A stretch of DNA of 7,974 nucleotides from Polaromonas sp. (GCA_013205645.1 JABMMH010000356.1:1-7974); one strand, 5' to 3'. Numbered from the stretch's first letter, positions 1-6,999 are shown. Numbers and translations are program-made. Notes: a model not told the origin generated them from the letters alone.

Positions 1-1077
1 CGTGAAGGTGGTCGCAGCGCAGAACGCTCCGGCGAAGCTCGCCCAGACTTGCGCGCTGAGAGCCAGCCCCGCGGCGAAGGCCGTGGTGACCGCAATCGCC
101 GTGATCGTCCAGAACGCGCAGAGCGTGGCGCTGAACGCAGCGGCGCACCCCGGGACGCCGCCCAGGAAGAACTGGCACTCGCCAACCAAGCCGCCATGGC
201 AGCCGCTGCTCGCGGTGAAGTGACAGCACCAGAAGCCGGACGCGAAGAGCGCCAGCCACGCGAACCGCGTGAGCCACGCGAAAGCCGTGGTGAAGGTCGC
301 CGTGAACGCGGTGGTCGTCGCCCTGAACGCCGTGATGACGCACCTGCGGCTGACGGTAGCCAAGCCGCTTTTGCCGATGGTGCCGCACCCGACGTCCGTG
401 CCGAACGCACTGAGCAGACAGTCGCCACAGACGTTGCCGTGCAAGGCAACGAGCCGACAGCTGGCCAGGAAGACAGCCAAGAACGCGCACCCCGCGAACG
501 TCGCAGCCGTGACCGTTATGGTCGCGAGCGCCGTGAACGTGGTGACCGTGTCGAGTCGTCGCCAGACCAAGCCGCTGACGCCAACGCCCCGGCCTTCGCG
601 CCAGCGCAGCAGGTCAACACCGAGACTCGCCCAGCCGCAGCCGACATCGCCAGCCCAGTTGTGTCGGCGAGTGAGGTGCCAGCCGCACCAGTACAAGCAC
701 CGGCCGCGATCATCGTGCCAGCGCCTGTGCAAGCACCTGTCGCAGCACCATCAGCAGCGCCAGCACCGCAAATGGCCAGCGCACCTGCGCCAACCGCTCG
801 CGCACTGCCGCAAGTGGCGTCGTATGACCTGCCTTTGCAAGACTTGGCTCAGGTCGCCAGCGCCTCGGGTCTGCAGTGGGTCAATTCCAACACCAGCAAG
901 ATCGCTGAAACGCAAGCCGCCATGGCGGCGGAGCCGCGTCCAGCCCACGTGCCACGCGAGCGGGCTCCTGTGGTGGCCGTGCAAGCGAGCCCACTGGTGC
1001 TGGTCGAGACCAAGCGCGACCTGAGCACCATGACACTGCCTTTTGAAGACGCTGCAGCCACGCAGCGTCCGCAATAA
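1..1077 (+). CDS. rne: Ribonuclease E, C-terminal part (5' end outside window)
   Basis: This is the tail of RNase E, the membrane-associated endonuclease that starts mRNA decay and processes rRNA and tRNA. The frame is open from base 1 and ends at TAA 1075-1077, giving 358 residues. None of the S1, DNase-like or Zn-link catalytic parts are in the window. Three Arg-rich patches (about residues 1-52, 81-113, 162-183) have RER/RRER-type runs, like the RNA-binding tracts of RNase E tails. A Pro/Ala/Val linker follows (about 195-273) with APVQAP at 229-234 and 241-246. The last 85 residues form a more ordinary block containing GLQWVN, AQAAMAAEP, HVPRERAPVV, LVLVETKRDL and a final LPFE. From memory, that ending is typical of Burkholderiales RNase E rather than RNase G. 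A strong terminator follows. The family call rests on the tail alone, since the catalytic domain is not visible. Confidence 0.88.
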   Translation, partial: REGGRSAERSGEARPDLRAESQPRGEGRGDRNRRDRPERAERGAERSGAPRDAAQEELALANQAAMAAAARGEVTAPEAGREERQPREPREPRESRGEGRRERGGRRPERRDDAPAADGSQAAFADGAAPDVRAERTEQTVATDVAVQGNEPTAGQEDSQERAPRERRSRDRYGRERRERGDRVESSPDQAADANAPAFAPAQQVNTETRPAAADIASPVVSASEVPAAPVQAPAAIIVPAPVQAPVAAPSAAPAPQMASAPAPTARALPQVASYDLPLQDLAQVASASGLQWVNSNTSKIAETQAAMAAEPRPAHVPRERAPVVAVQASPLVLVETKRDLSTMTLPFEDAAATQRPQ

Positions 1078-1129
1078 AGCGGCCACAGCGAGAGTCACCG
1101 GGCCGGCCATCACGCCGGGCCGGAACTTT

Positions 1130-1160
1130 AAAAAAGCGACTCATTTGAGTCGCTTTTTTT
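1130..1160 (+). terminator. Rho-independent terminator of rne
   Basis: A 7-bp stem, GCGACTC (1136-1142) with GAGTCGC (1147-1153), closes a four-base loop ATTT. It is preceded by six A (1130-1135) and followed by seven T (1154-1160), so the A and T runs can extend the stem by six more pairs. It lies 52 nt after the rne stop. Because the hairpin is flanked by A on one side and T on the other, it could also stop transcription from the minus strand. A weaker GC-rich region with a repeated CCGGGCCGG lies just upstream at about 1098-1123. Confidence 0.93.
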
Positions 1161-1167
1161 ATGCCTT

Positions 1168-1195
1168 GAGCGGAATCGCTACCATGGCAACATGA
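1168..1195 (+). promoter_or_regulatory. Possible 3-codon upstream ORF coupled to cls
   Basis: An ATG at 1184 begins ATG GCA ACA TGA (1184-1195). Its TGA overlaps the cls start codon at 1192 as ATGA. The only Shine-Dalgarno-like sequence nearby, GAGCGGA at 1168-1174, is 9 nt from the ATG at 1184 but 17 nt from the cls ATG, so it suits the minimal ORF better. Ribosomes might therefore reach cls by termination and reinitiation. The signal is short and could be chance. Confidence 0.25.
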
Positions 1196-2691
1196 CAACG
1201 CCTTTCTTCGCGCTGCCGATCTGGCTAGAGAACGCCCTGCCCGAGTTCCTGAACTTGGTACCTGTTCTGGCCACCTTGCTGCATCTGTCGCTGGCGCTCT
1301 CCGTGACCCTACACGCCCTGCTGACGCGCCGCAATGTGTCTGCCACCGTCGCCTGGATCGGACTGGCTTGGCTGACGCCCATCATTGGCGCGCTGCTCTA
1401 CCTGATGCTCGGCATCAACCGCATCAAGCGGGCCGGTGTGGCGCTGGACCTGAATACAGCCTGGCAGCGCGAGCACCAGCGCACGGGCAGCCGTGCGGCG
1501 GCCATTGGCAGCGCCGCCGGGCCCGACGCCCCGAGCGCCATGGCGCTGGCCGGCATCAACCGGTTGGCCCGACAAACCACCGGCAATGCCCTGCACGGCG
1601 GCAACGCCATCACGCCCTTGGTGAATGGCGACGAGACCTACCCAGCGATGCTGGCAGCGATTGAATCCGCACGCCACTCCATCACCTTGGTGACCTATAT
1701 TTTTGACCTTGACGACGTCGGACGCGCCTTCGCCGATGCACTGGTGCGGGCCCAGCAGCGCGGCGTCCAGGTGCGGGTGTTGATCGACGCGGTGGGTGGG
1801 CGCTACAGCCGCGGGCGAATGATGGTGCGCCTGACCCGCCGCGGCGTCACGGCCGCAGCATTTCTACCGCCACGCTTTCTCGGCCTGCTGGCCCACGCCA
1901 ATCTGCGCAACCACCGCAAGATCATGGTCATCGACGGCGCGCAAGGCTTCACGGGCGGCATGAACATTCGGGCCGGGCATTGGCTGGCGCGCCAACCCAA
2001 ATTCGCGGTTCGCTGCCTGCATTTCTCAGTGCAGGGTCCCGTCGTGGCCGACATGCAGCGCGCCTTCGCCATTGACTGGGCCTTCAGCACCGGCGAGGCG
2101 CTGTTGGGTGAGACTTGGTTTGCGCCAGCCACAGCGTGTGGGCCGGTGCTGGCGCGCGGCGTCTCGGACGGTCCCGACGGCGACATCGACCACATGCGCC
2201 ATGTGATGCTGGGCGCGCTGGCCTGCGCACGGCAACGGGTGGCCATCATGACGCCCTACTTTCTGCCCGACGAAGTGCTGCTGACGACTCTGCAGATCAC
2301 TGCCTTGCGCGGCGTCACGGTGGACATCGTGCTGCCTGCTCGCAGCAACCTGCCGCTGATGGACTGGGCTATGCGCACGCAATGGAGCCGACTGCTGGCA
2401 GCCGGCTGCCGGATACACCTGTCGCCGCCGCCGTTCGACCACTCCAAGCTGTTTCTGGTCGACGATGCTTGGTCGCTGATTGGCTCCACCAACTGGGATG
2501 CACGCAGTCTGCGGCTCAATTTTGAATACAACTTGGAATGCCACGACACGCAACTGGTGACGCAACTCGGCGCCCTGCTGCAGCAGCGTATGTCAGAGGC
2601 CAAGACGCTGGACGCGGCAGCACTGGCTGGTCAGTCCTTGGCCGGGCGTCTGCGCGACCGTCTGGCCAGCTTGCTGTCGCCCTATCTTTGA
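1192..2691 (+). CDS. cls: Cardiolipin synthase (phospholipase D superfamily)
   Basis: This 499-residue protein is an inner-membrane enzyme expected to join two phospholipids (usually two phosphatidylglycerols) into cardiolipin, releasing glycerol. Two hydrophobic segments lie near the N-terminus (about residues 21-44 and 51-73); the second leads into LMLGINRIKR, typical of the PLDc_N region. Both HxK(x)4D catalytic motifs are intact: HRKIMVID (H241, K243, D248) followed by GGMN at 255-258, and HSKLFLVD (H417, K419, D424) followed by GSTN at 431-434. The length matches the ClsA type (close to 480-500). The ATG at 1192 is chosen because the hydrophobic N-terminus begins right after it; its ribosome site is weak. 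Only about 30 nt separate it from the rne terminator and I find no convincing promoter there. The exact Cls subtype and substrate pair cannot be fixed from sequence alone. Confidence 0.93.
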   Translation: MTTPFFALPIWLENALPEFLNLVPVLATLLHLSLALSVTLHALLTRRNVSATVAWIGLAWLTPIIGALLYLMLGINRIKRAGVALDLNTAWQREHQRTGSRAAAIGSAAGPDAPSAMALAGINRLARQTTGNALHGGNAITPLVNGDETYPAMLAAIESARHSITLVTYIFDLDDVGRAFADALVRAQQRGVQVRVLIDAVGGRYSRGRMMVRLTRRGVTAAAFLPPRFLGLLAHANLRNHRKIMVIDGAQGFTGGMNIRAGHWLARQPKFAVRCLHFSVQGPVVADMQRAFAIDWAFSTGEALLGETWFAPATACGPVLARGVSDGPDGDIDHMRHVMLGALACARQRVAIMTPYFLPDEVLLTTLQITALRGVTVDIVLPARSNLPLMDWAMRTQWSRLLAAGCRIHLSPPPFDHSKLFLVDDAWSLIGSTNWDARSLRLNFEYNLECHDTQLVTQLGALLQQRMSEAKTLDAAALAGQSLAGRLRDRLASLLSPYL

Positions 2692-2705
2692 ATCTCGGCC
2701 AACAC

Positions 2706-3995
2706 TCAGGCTTCAGCAGCGTGCCGATAAGCCTTCTGCACGGCGTCTTCTTCGCCACGCTGCTCGGCCAACCCGGCCAAGGCAAGCCAAGCCTTGCGCT
2801 TGAGCACGACATCTTGCAGGGATAGCACCGCGTGCGACAGCAATTGCTGCGCCTTGCCCCAGAGCTGACGTTTTAAGCAGGCCACGCCGGCCAAGTATTC
2901 AAAATTAGCGTCGCCGGGGCGGGCCTGCAAAGCGGCTTCGATGCGCGCCAGCCAGACGGCATCAATACCATCGAGGCTGTCCTCTAGCGTCAGGATGAAT
3001 GTCACACGAAGCTTGTCGCCCAGCTCAGAGTGCGGCTTCATCACCACGTCCCAAGCGCCCGCCAACCAATGGCGAGCCACGGCAGCGTCACCCTTCAAAA
3101 CCATCAGGCGCGACGCCGCGTGGACGGCCAGTTCAGGCATGGCGCGCTCAACATCGTCCAGCGACAGCCAGACGTGGTTCAGCTGTTCCGGGTCATGTGC
3201 GGCGTTGAGCAGTTCAAGCGCCAAGCCGCGAATGATGCTCTGTGCAGCCAGCGGTGAAAAGGCCCGGTGCTTGGCCAACAGACGGGCCGTTTCCAGCGCG
3301 TCTGAAGTGTGGCCCGCCAGCCTGGCCGCGCGCAATCGCATGCGCAAGGCCAAGGTCCGGCGACCAGCGCCTAGCGGCAACTTGTTCAGCCACTCCATCG
3401 CTAGACCCGGCTCGCGGTCTTCCAGAGCCCAACGCGCAGCGCGCAGCTGAATGCCTTCTTGGGTTTCCAGCACGGTTCGGTTGCCATCGCCTTCCAGCGC
3501 CTGCTGTAAATGCACGTCACGAACCCCGCGGTTTTGCAAGGCTTGCGCGCTTTCTGCCGCCAACAAATGCGCCAACGACCGCAGCTGCTGCGAGCGCGCC
3601 GGCTGATGCCCGGAGTCGGTCCCTACATCGACGATCAACTCGCTCATGTTTTTTTCTTGAAGCAAAGCGTTTTCAGCAGAGCGCGAAGCACGAATAAAGC
3701 GACCCGCCAACAGATGCGCCAGCGCGTCCATCAAGGCGGCGTACATGGCACGTTCTTTTTGTTGGGCACGCCAGCGCCGCGCCTGCCGCGGCAGTGATGC
3801 CACCACGCTCAGGGCCTTGAGCGCAAAGTGAAACAAGGCAAAAGCCGCCACCAACACCAGCAGCATCAAGTTGAAGGACAGATCGACCCGGTACGGCGGC
3901 CAAAACAGCGTCACCACGGCATGGTTGTGGCCGGCCAACAAGGCCACGGCGACGGCCACTCCGAACAGGGCAACAAACCAAAGGGCGGCGCGCAT
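2706..3995 (-). CDS. hemY: Heme biosynthesis-associated membrane TPR protein HemY
   Basis: This 429-residue protein is the proteobacterial HemY, an inner-membrane protein encoded after hemX. It is not the protoporphyrinogen oxidase called HemY in Bacillus. Two N-terminal transmembrane segments (about residues 4-21 and 42-64) flank a short loop with LFWPPYRVDLS, the usual HemY_N layout. The rest is helical and Ala/Leu-rich, as expected for TPR-type repeats; examples are GRRTLALRMRLRAARLAG (about 211-228) and the C-terminal QLWGKAQQLLSHAV (about 377-390). The start ATG is at 3995-3993, 23 nt after the hemX stop, with no strong Shine-Dalgarno, so it is probably read from the same transcript. It ends with TGA at 2706-2708, 14 bp from the convergent cls stop. 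Its biochemical role is not well established in the family; a part in late heme synthesis or porphyrin handling is inferred from its neighbours. Confidence 0.88.
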   Translation of the reverse strand: MRAALWFVALFGVAVAVALLAGHNHAVVTLFWPPYRVDLSFNLMLLVLVAAFALFHFALKALSVVASLPRQARRWRAQQKERAMYAALMDALAHLLAGRFIRASRSAENALLQEKNMSELIVDVGTDSGHQPARSQQLRSLAHLLAAESAQALQNRGVRDVHLQQALEGDGNRTVLETQEGIQLRAARWALEDREPGLAMEWLNKLPLGAGRRTLALRMRLRAARLAGHTSDALETARLLAKHRAFSPLAAQSIIRGLALELLNAAHDPEQLNHVWLSLDDVERAMPELAVHAASRLMVLKGDAAVARHWLAGAWDVVMKPHSELGDKLRVTFILTLEDSLDGIDAVWLARIEAALQARPGDANFEYLAGVACLKRQLWGKAQQLLSHAVLSLQDVVLKRKAWLALAGLAEQRGEEDAVQKAYRHAAEA

Positions 3996-4018
3996 AAGCT
4001 GGCTTTGTATCTGAAGGC

Positions 4019-5179
4019 TTAACGGCCAGCGGCCGCGGTGGCCAAGGCGGCCAGCGTCTCGTCAAAACGCGGCAACTCGCCGGTTCTGAGTTCCGCCTGC
4101 GTCTGCTGCAGCAAGGCTTTGGCGGCCTGCGTCTTGCGCGACGAAGCGTCGAAATAACGCGACAAAGTGGACTGCACGCTGGTCAGATCAGAGCGCGCCG
4201 CATCGGTTTGCCGCGACAGCAAGGCCAAGCGTGCATTGAGCAACTTGAGCTTGATGTTCTCGCGCAGAAAGTAAGACTGCTCAGGCGCCAGCAAGGCCGC
4301 CTCGGGCCGGTCAATCCGACTCACACGCAACAGGCTTTGGGCGTCTTCACGCAGGCCCTGCAGCAGACGACCCGACCAGTTGCTCAACGCCTGGACATCA
4401 AAAAAGCGGGCAAAACCCGTGCGCTCTATGGCGGGAGACACGGGCGAGGACAAAGGCTCAACCACGGGCACAGTCAAGCCAGTAGCGGCTTGAATCTCAC
4501 CGCGCAGCACATCATTGGCGACCGGCAAGCCATCGACCTGACGCACCAGTTCGTCAAGCTTCAAGAGCATCGCAGGGACATCGGTCAGGGCCGCGCTCTT
4601 GATGCGTTCGGCATCTTTGGCAATGGCGCGTCGGACGGGACTCAAGCGCGGCTGGGCGGCACGATCCAGCCGCAGCTCAGCTGATTTGAGGGCCGCCAGC
4701 AAGGGCTCGGCGCTGCCGGTCAGCTGCGCCTGTTGCTGCGCCAGCCGCAGGTTGGCGTCCATCTCGACCACCAAGTTGTCATCGCGTGAGCGCGACAAGC
4801 TTTGCATCAAATCATCCAGCTGGCCACGTTGCACATTGACCTCGCTGATGCGGTTTTCAGCCACAGCCAAGCGTGCAGCCAGTTCACGGCTGCTGTCTTG
4901 AGCTTGGCGGGCCAGCGTGCGGGCTTCGACCGCTTGGGTGCCGGTGTCGGTGCTGCGGCGCGCCAGCTCTTCTTGAATATGACTGAGCTTTTGCCACAAC
5001 ATCAAGCAACCCAAGGCCCCCACCAGCGCCAGAATCAAGACGAGCAGCGCCCAAGTGCGCGAGCGCCACCAAGCGTTGGCAGCAGCGGAAGACGCAGGCA
5101 GGAGTGGCGCAACAGGCGCATCAGGCGCGCCAAGGCTTGCCGAGGCGGCCGAAGAAGGGGTTGAAGGCGTGTCACTCAT
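4019..5179 (-). CDS. hemX: HemX-family membrane protein of the heme operon
   Basis: This 386-residue protein is a HemX homologue, sometimes annotated as uroporphyrinogen-III C-methyltransferase although it lacks the SAM-dependent methyltransferase domain. A Ser/Ala/Pro-rich cytoplasmic N-terminus (1-36) precedes one transmembrane helix (about 41-62). A coiled-coil-like stretch rich in Gln, Arg and Glu follows (about 64-135), then a globular part with FLRENIKLKLLNARLALLSR at 304-323, which I recognise as typical of HemX. The start at 5179 is chosen because its ATG overlaps the hemD TGA as ATGA and gives MSDTPSTPS. The frame stays open upstream, but that extension lies inside hemD and looks unlike HemX. 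The 4-nt overlap implies coupled translation with hemD. The function is uncertain; organisation or regulation of the tetrapyrrole pathway at the membrane is an inference from gene order. Confidence 0.88.
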   Translation of the reverse strand: MSDTPSTPSSAASASLGAPDAPVAPLLPASSAAANAWWRSRTWALLVLILALVGALGCLMLWQKLSHIQEELARRSTDTGTQAVEARTLARQAQDSSRELAARLAVAENRISEVNVQRGQLDDLMQSLSRSRDDNLVVEMDANLRLAQQQAQLTGSAEPLLAALKSAELRLDRAAQPRLSPVRRAIAKDAERIKSAALTDVPAMLLKLDELVRQVDGLPVANDVLRGEIQAATGLTVPVVEPLSSPVSPAIERTGFARFFDVQALSNWSGRLLQGLREDAQSLLRVSRIDRPEAALLAPEQSYFLRENIKLKLLNARLALLSRQTDAARSDLTSVQSTLSRYFDASSRKTQAAKALLQQTQAELRTGELPRFDETLAALATAAAGR

Positions 5180-5994
5180 GGATGCAGCAATTCTATCGAG
5201 GCTACGATGTCGTCCAACGCCGGTCGTGACTCGATAACAACACCCCAACCAGCCGCCTGTGCCGCTTGGGCGATTCTGCTGTGGGTGGCGATGGCTCTGG
5301 CCTGCGACCAATCAGCCGGCTGCGGCAAATGGGCCAAGGCTTCTGAACTGCTGAACAGCCAGATAGAACCATCGCTCTGGCTGGCAGCCATGCGCTGCAA
5401 TTGCGCAGCCGTGAAATGCGGCGCACGGCGTTCGTAAACCGCCACAAAATCAACCGCCGCACCCCCATTTTCAAGCTGACGCGCCAGCCACTCACGACCC
5501 GGCGCAGCCGCGTCCGAGTTACCGCTGTGCCCGCGCACGATCAACACGCGCTGCCCCGCCCAATCCCGCTGGCCAATCACTTGCCACAAGGCTTCGGAGT
5601 CAAACTGCGCGGCGTCAGCGGGCGGGGTGTCGATCTGCGCCGTCGGCACACCTTGCGCCGCCAACACCTGTGCAGTTCCCGGGCCGGGGGCCATGAAACG
5701 AACGCTGGAGAACGATGCCAGGTCCTGTGCAGACGGCTCAGACCCTGAGCGCCTGAGCGCAAAAAAATGTTCAACCGCATTGCCGCTGACAAACATCAAA
5801 GCGGCGTAACTGTCTAAATGCGACCACGCAGCACGCGCCGCCGACACATCAGGCGTGCTGGCAATCTCAATCAACGGCAAGGCTTCGGCGTTGATGCCGC
5901 GCAGCAGCAGTTGATCTACCCAGCGCTGGGCATCCGGCGCGGGCCGGGTGACGATGACGCGGCCAACCTGAACAGCGCGTTCAAGTACTGGCAT
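5176..5994 (-). CDS. hemD: Uroporphyrinogen-III synthase
   Basis: HemD closes linear hydroxymethylbilane into uroporphyrinogen III while inverting ring D, in the cytoplasm. With the start at 5994 the protein has 272 residues, close to the family norm. Recognisable parts are the N-terminal strand GRVIVTRPAPDAQRW (11-25), LPLIEI (39-44), FVSGNAVEHFF (68-78), MAPGPGTAQVLAAQGV (101-116), DFVAVYERRAP (182-192), FSSSEAL (214-220) and ATHSRIAQAAQAAGWGVV (236-253). The family is very divergent, and these are the positions usually kept. The start is uncertain: ATG at 5994 overlaps the end of hemC by 14 nt, and an in-frame ATG at 6006 would add four residues. Neither has a clear Shine-Dalgarno, which fits coupling to hemC translation. 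The open frame continues back to 6078, but that part is Arg/Pro-rich hemC shadow. The gene ends in an ATGA overlap with hemX. Confidence 0.92.
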   Translation of the reverse strand: MPVLERAVQVGRVIVTRPAPDAQRWVDQLLLRGINAEALPLIEIASTPDVSAARAAWSHLDSYAALMFVSGNAVEHFFALRRSGSEPSAQDLASFSSVRFMAPGPGTAQVLAAQGVPTAQIDTPPADAAQFDSEALWQVIGQRDWAGQRVLIVRGHSGNSDAAAPGREWLARQLENGGAAVDFVAVYERRAPHFTAAQLQRMAASQSDGSIWLFSSSEALAHLPQPADWSQARAIATHSRIAQAAQAAGWGVVIESRPALDDIVASIELLHP

Positions 5995-6985
5995 CTGAAC
6001 TGGCATTGGTGGCCCAGACCGCGCCCCCGGCACGCAGCAACGCGGCCACGTGCTCGCCGAGCGCTTCGGCCTCGGCAAAATTGCGCACCTGCGCGTGGTG
6101 CTGCACTTGTACCAAGGGCGCCGTCAGCGCCGGCTCTGCACTTGGTACAGCATCTGGCCCCGCTGAGCCAGGGTCGCCCCAAGCCGCTTCAAGTCGCATG
6201 CTGTCAGCCGTCTGGTCGCGCGTGAAGGCGGCCAGCGGCATCGAACAACTGCCACCCATGGCACGCGACACCGTGCGTTCAGCGGTGACGGCCAGCCAAG
6301 TCGGTTGATGCGCCAGCAAGGCCAGGGCGTCGATCAGGTCTTGGCGTTCTGCCCGCACTTCAATACCGAGCGCGCCTTGACCGGCGGCGGGCAGCATGGT
6401 GTCTGGCTCAAAGATGGTGCGAATGCGACTGTCCAGCCCCAAGCGCTGGAGTCCGGCAGCAGCCAGCACGATCGCATCGTATTGGCCTTCGTCGAGCTTG
6501 CGCAGGCGGGTGTCGAGGTTGCCGCGCAAGGGCTCAATGCGCAGGTCAGGCCGCAAGGACTTCAAAATCACCAATCGCCGCAAGCTGGACGTCCCGACCA
6601 CCGCGCCCACCGGCAAGTCAGCCAGCGAGGCATGGTGATTCGAGACAAAAGCATCGTGCGGGTCGCCGCGCTCCAGCACGCAAGCCAAGGCAAAACCAGC
6701 CGGCAAGTCCATCGGCACATCTTTCAGCGAATGGACGGCAAGGTCAGCCCGGCCATCCAGCAACGCCGTCTCCAACTCCTTGACAAACAAGCCCTTGCCG
6801 CCGACTTTGCTCAATGAGCGGTCCAAAATTTGATCGCCCAGGGTGGTCATACCTAGCAGTTCAACCTGCCAGCCCAAGCGGCTTTCAAGCAAAGCCTTGA
6901 CGTGCTCGGCTTGCCAGAGCGCCAAACGGCTTTCGCGGGTGGCGATCACCACTTTTTTGACTGCTAAATTTGTATGTTCGACCAC
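5981..6985 (-). CDS. hemC: Hydroxymethylbilane synthase (porphobilinogen deaminase)
   Basis: HemC polymerises four porphobilinogens into hydroxymethylbilane, on a covalently bound dipyrromethane cofactor. The 334-residue product shows the family's landmarks: IATRESRLALWQAEHV (14-29), GDQILDRSLSKVGGKGLFVKE (50-70), AVHSLKDVP (83-91) with the catalytic Asp at D89, GTSSLRRLV (131-139), LRGNLDTRLRKLD (153-165), LPAAGQGALGIE (198-209) and GGSCSMPLAAF (244-254), where C247 is the cofactor-attachment cysteine. It is about 20 residues longer than usual, mostly from a Pro/Ala/Ser-rich insertion in the C-terminal domain (about 270-290). The start is GTG at 6985-6983, chosen because AAGG (6998-6995) sits 9 nt before it and no ATG occurs near the conserved N-terminus. 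It is the first gene of the hemCDXY unit and diverges from ppc. Confidence 0.95.
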   Translation of the reverse strand: MVEHTNLAVKKVVIATRESRLALWQAEHVKALLESRLGWQVELLGMTTLGDQILDRSLSKVGGKGLFVKELETALLDGRADLAVHSLKDVPMDLPAGFALACVLERGDPHDAFVSNHHASLADLPVGAVVGTSSLRRLVILKSLRPDLRIEPLRGNLDTRLRKLDEGQYDAIVLAAAGLQRLGLDSRIRTIFEPDTMLPAAGQGALGIEVRAERQDLIDALALLAHQPTWLAVTAERTVSRAMGGSCSMPLAAFTRDQTADSMRLEAAWGDPGSAGPDAVPSAEPALTAPLVQVQHHAQVRNFAEAEALGEHVAALLRAGGAVWATNASSDAST

Positions 6986-6994
6986 TGGTAACTG

Positions 6995-6998
6995 CCTT
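6995..6998 (-). promoter_or_regulatory. Shine-Dalgarno for the hemC GTG start
   Basis: On the minus strand AAGG lies 9 nt upstream of the GTG at 6985. It supports this non-ATG start, since no ATG lies between it and the conserved HemC N-terminal motif. Confidence 0.6.
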
Positions 6999-6999
6999 G

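Noticed and set aside
269..1024. Long open frame (251 codons) in frame 2 overlapping rne
   Set aside because: The frame encodes a Ser/Arg/Pro/His-rich product with no recognisable motif. It is a frame shadow of GC-rich, Arg/Ala/Pro-rich coding sequence; the frame-1 product matches RNase E to its end.
751..1113. Antisense open frames over the rne tail and terminator region
   Set aside because: They have no family resemblance and no ribosome site that stands out, and are explained by lack of stops opposite GC-rich codons.
2026..2565. Antisense open frames (including 1803-2249) opposite cls
   Set aside because: The sense frame has both intact HxK(x)4D motifs. The antisense products look like shadows, rich in Arg, Gln and His.
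2708..2734. Inverted repeat AGGCTT/AAGCCT near the cls-hemY junction as a terminator
   Set aside because: The stem is only 6 bp with a 15-nt loop and no T-run on either side, and it lies within hemY codons.
3242..3697. Plus-strand open frames opposite hemY and hemX (also 2941-3450, 4208-4684)
   Set aside because: Minus-strand HemY and HemX are recognisable in full; the plus-strand products show no motifs.
2706..3995. HemY as protoporphyrinogen oxidase
   Set aside because: There is no N-terminal FAD-binding GxGxxG motif; two transmembrane helices and TPR-like helices identify the unrelated proteobacterial HemY.
5180..5311. N-terminal extension of hemX by 44 residues
   Set aside because: The extension is the hemD C-terminus read in another frame. 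The ATGA overlap start at 5179 gives a normal HemX N-terminus.
5995..6078. N-terminal extension of hemD to 6078
   Set aside because: The added residues are an Arg/Pro/Cys-rich shadow of hemC, whereas HemD proteins begin close to the RVIVTRP strand.
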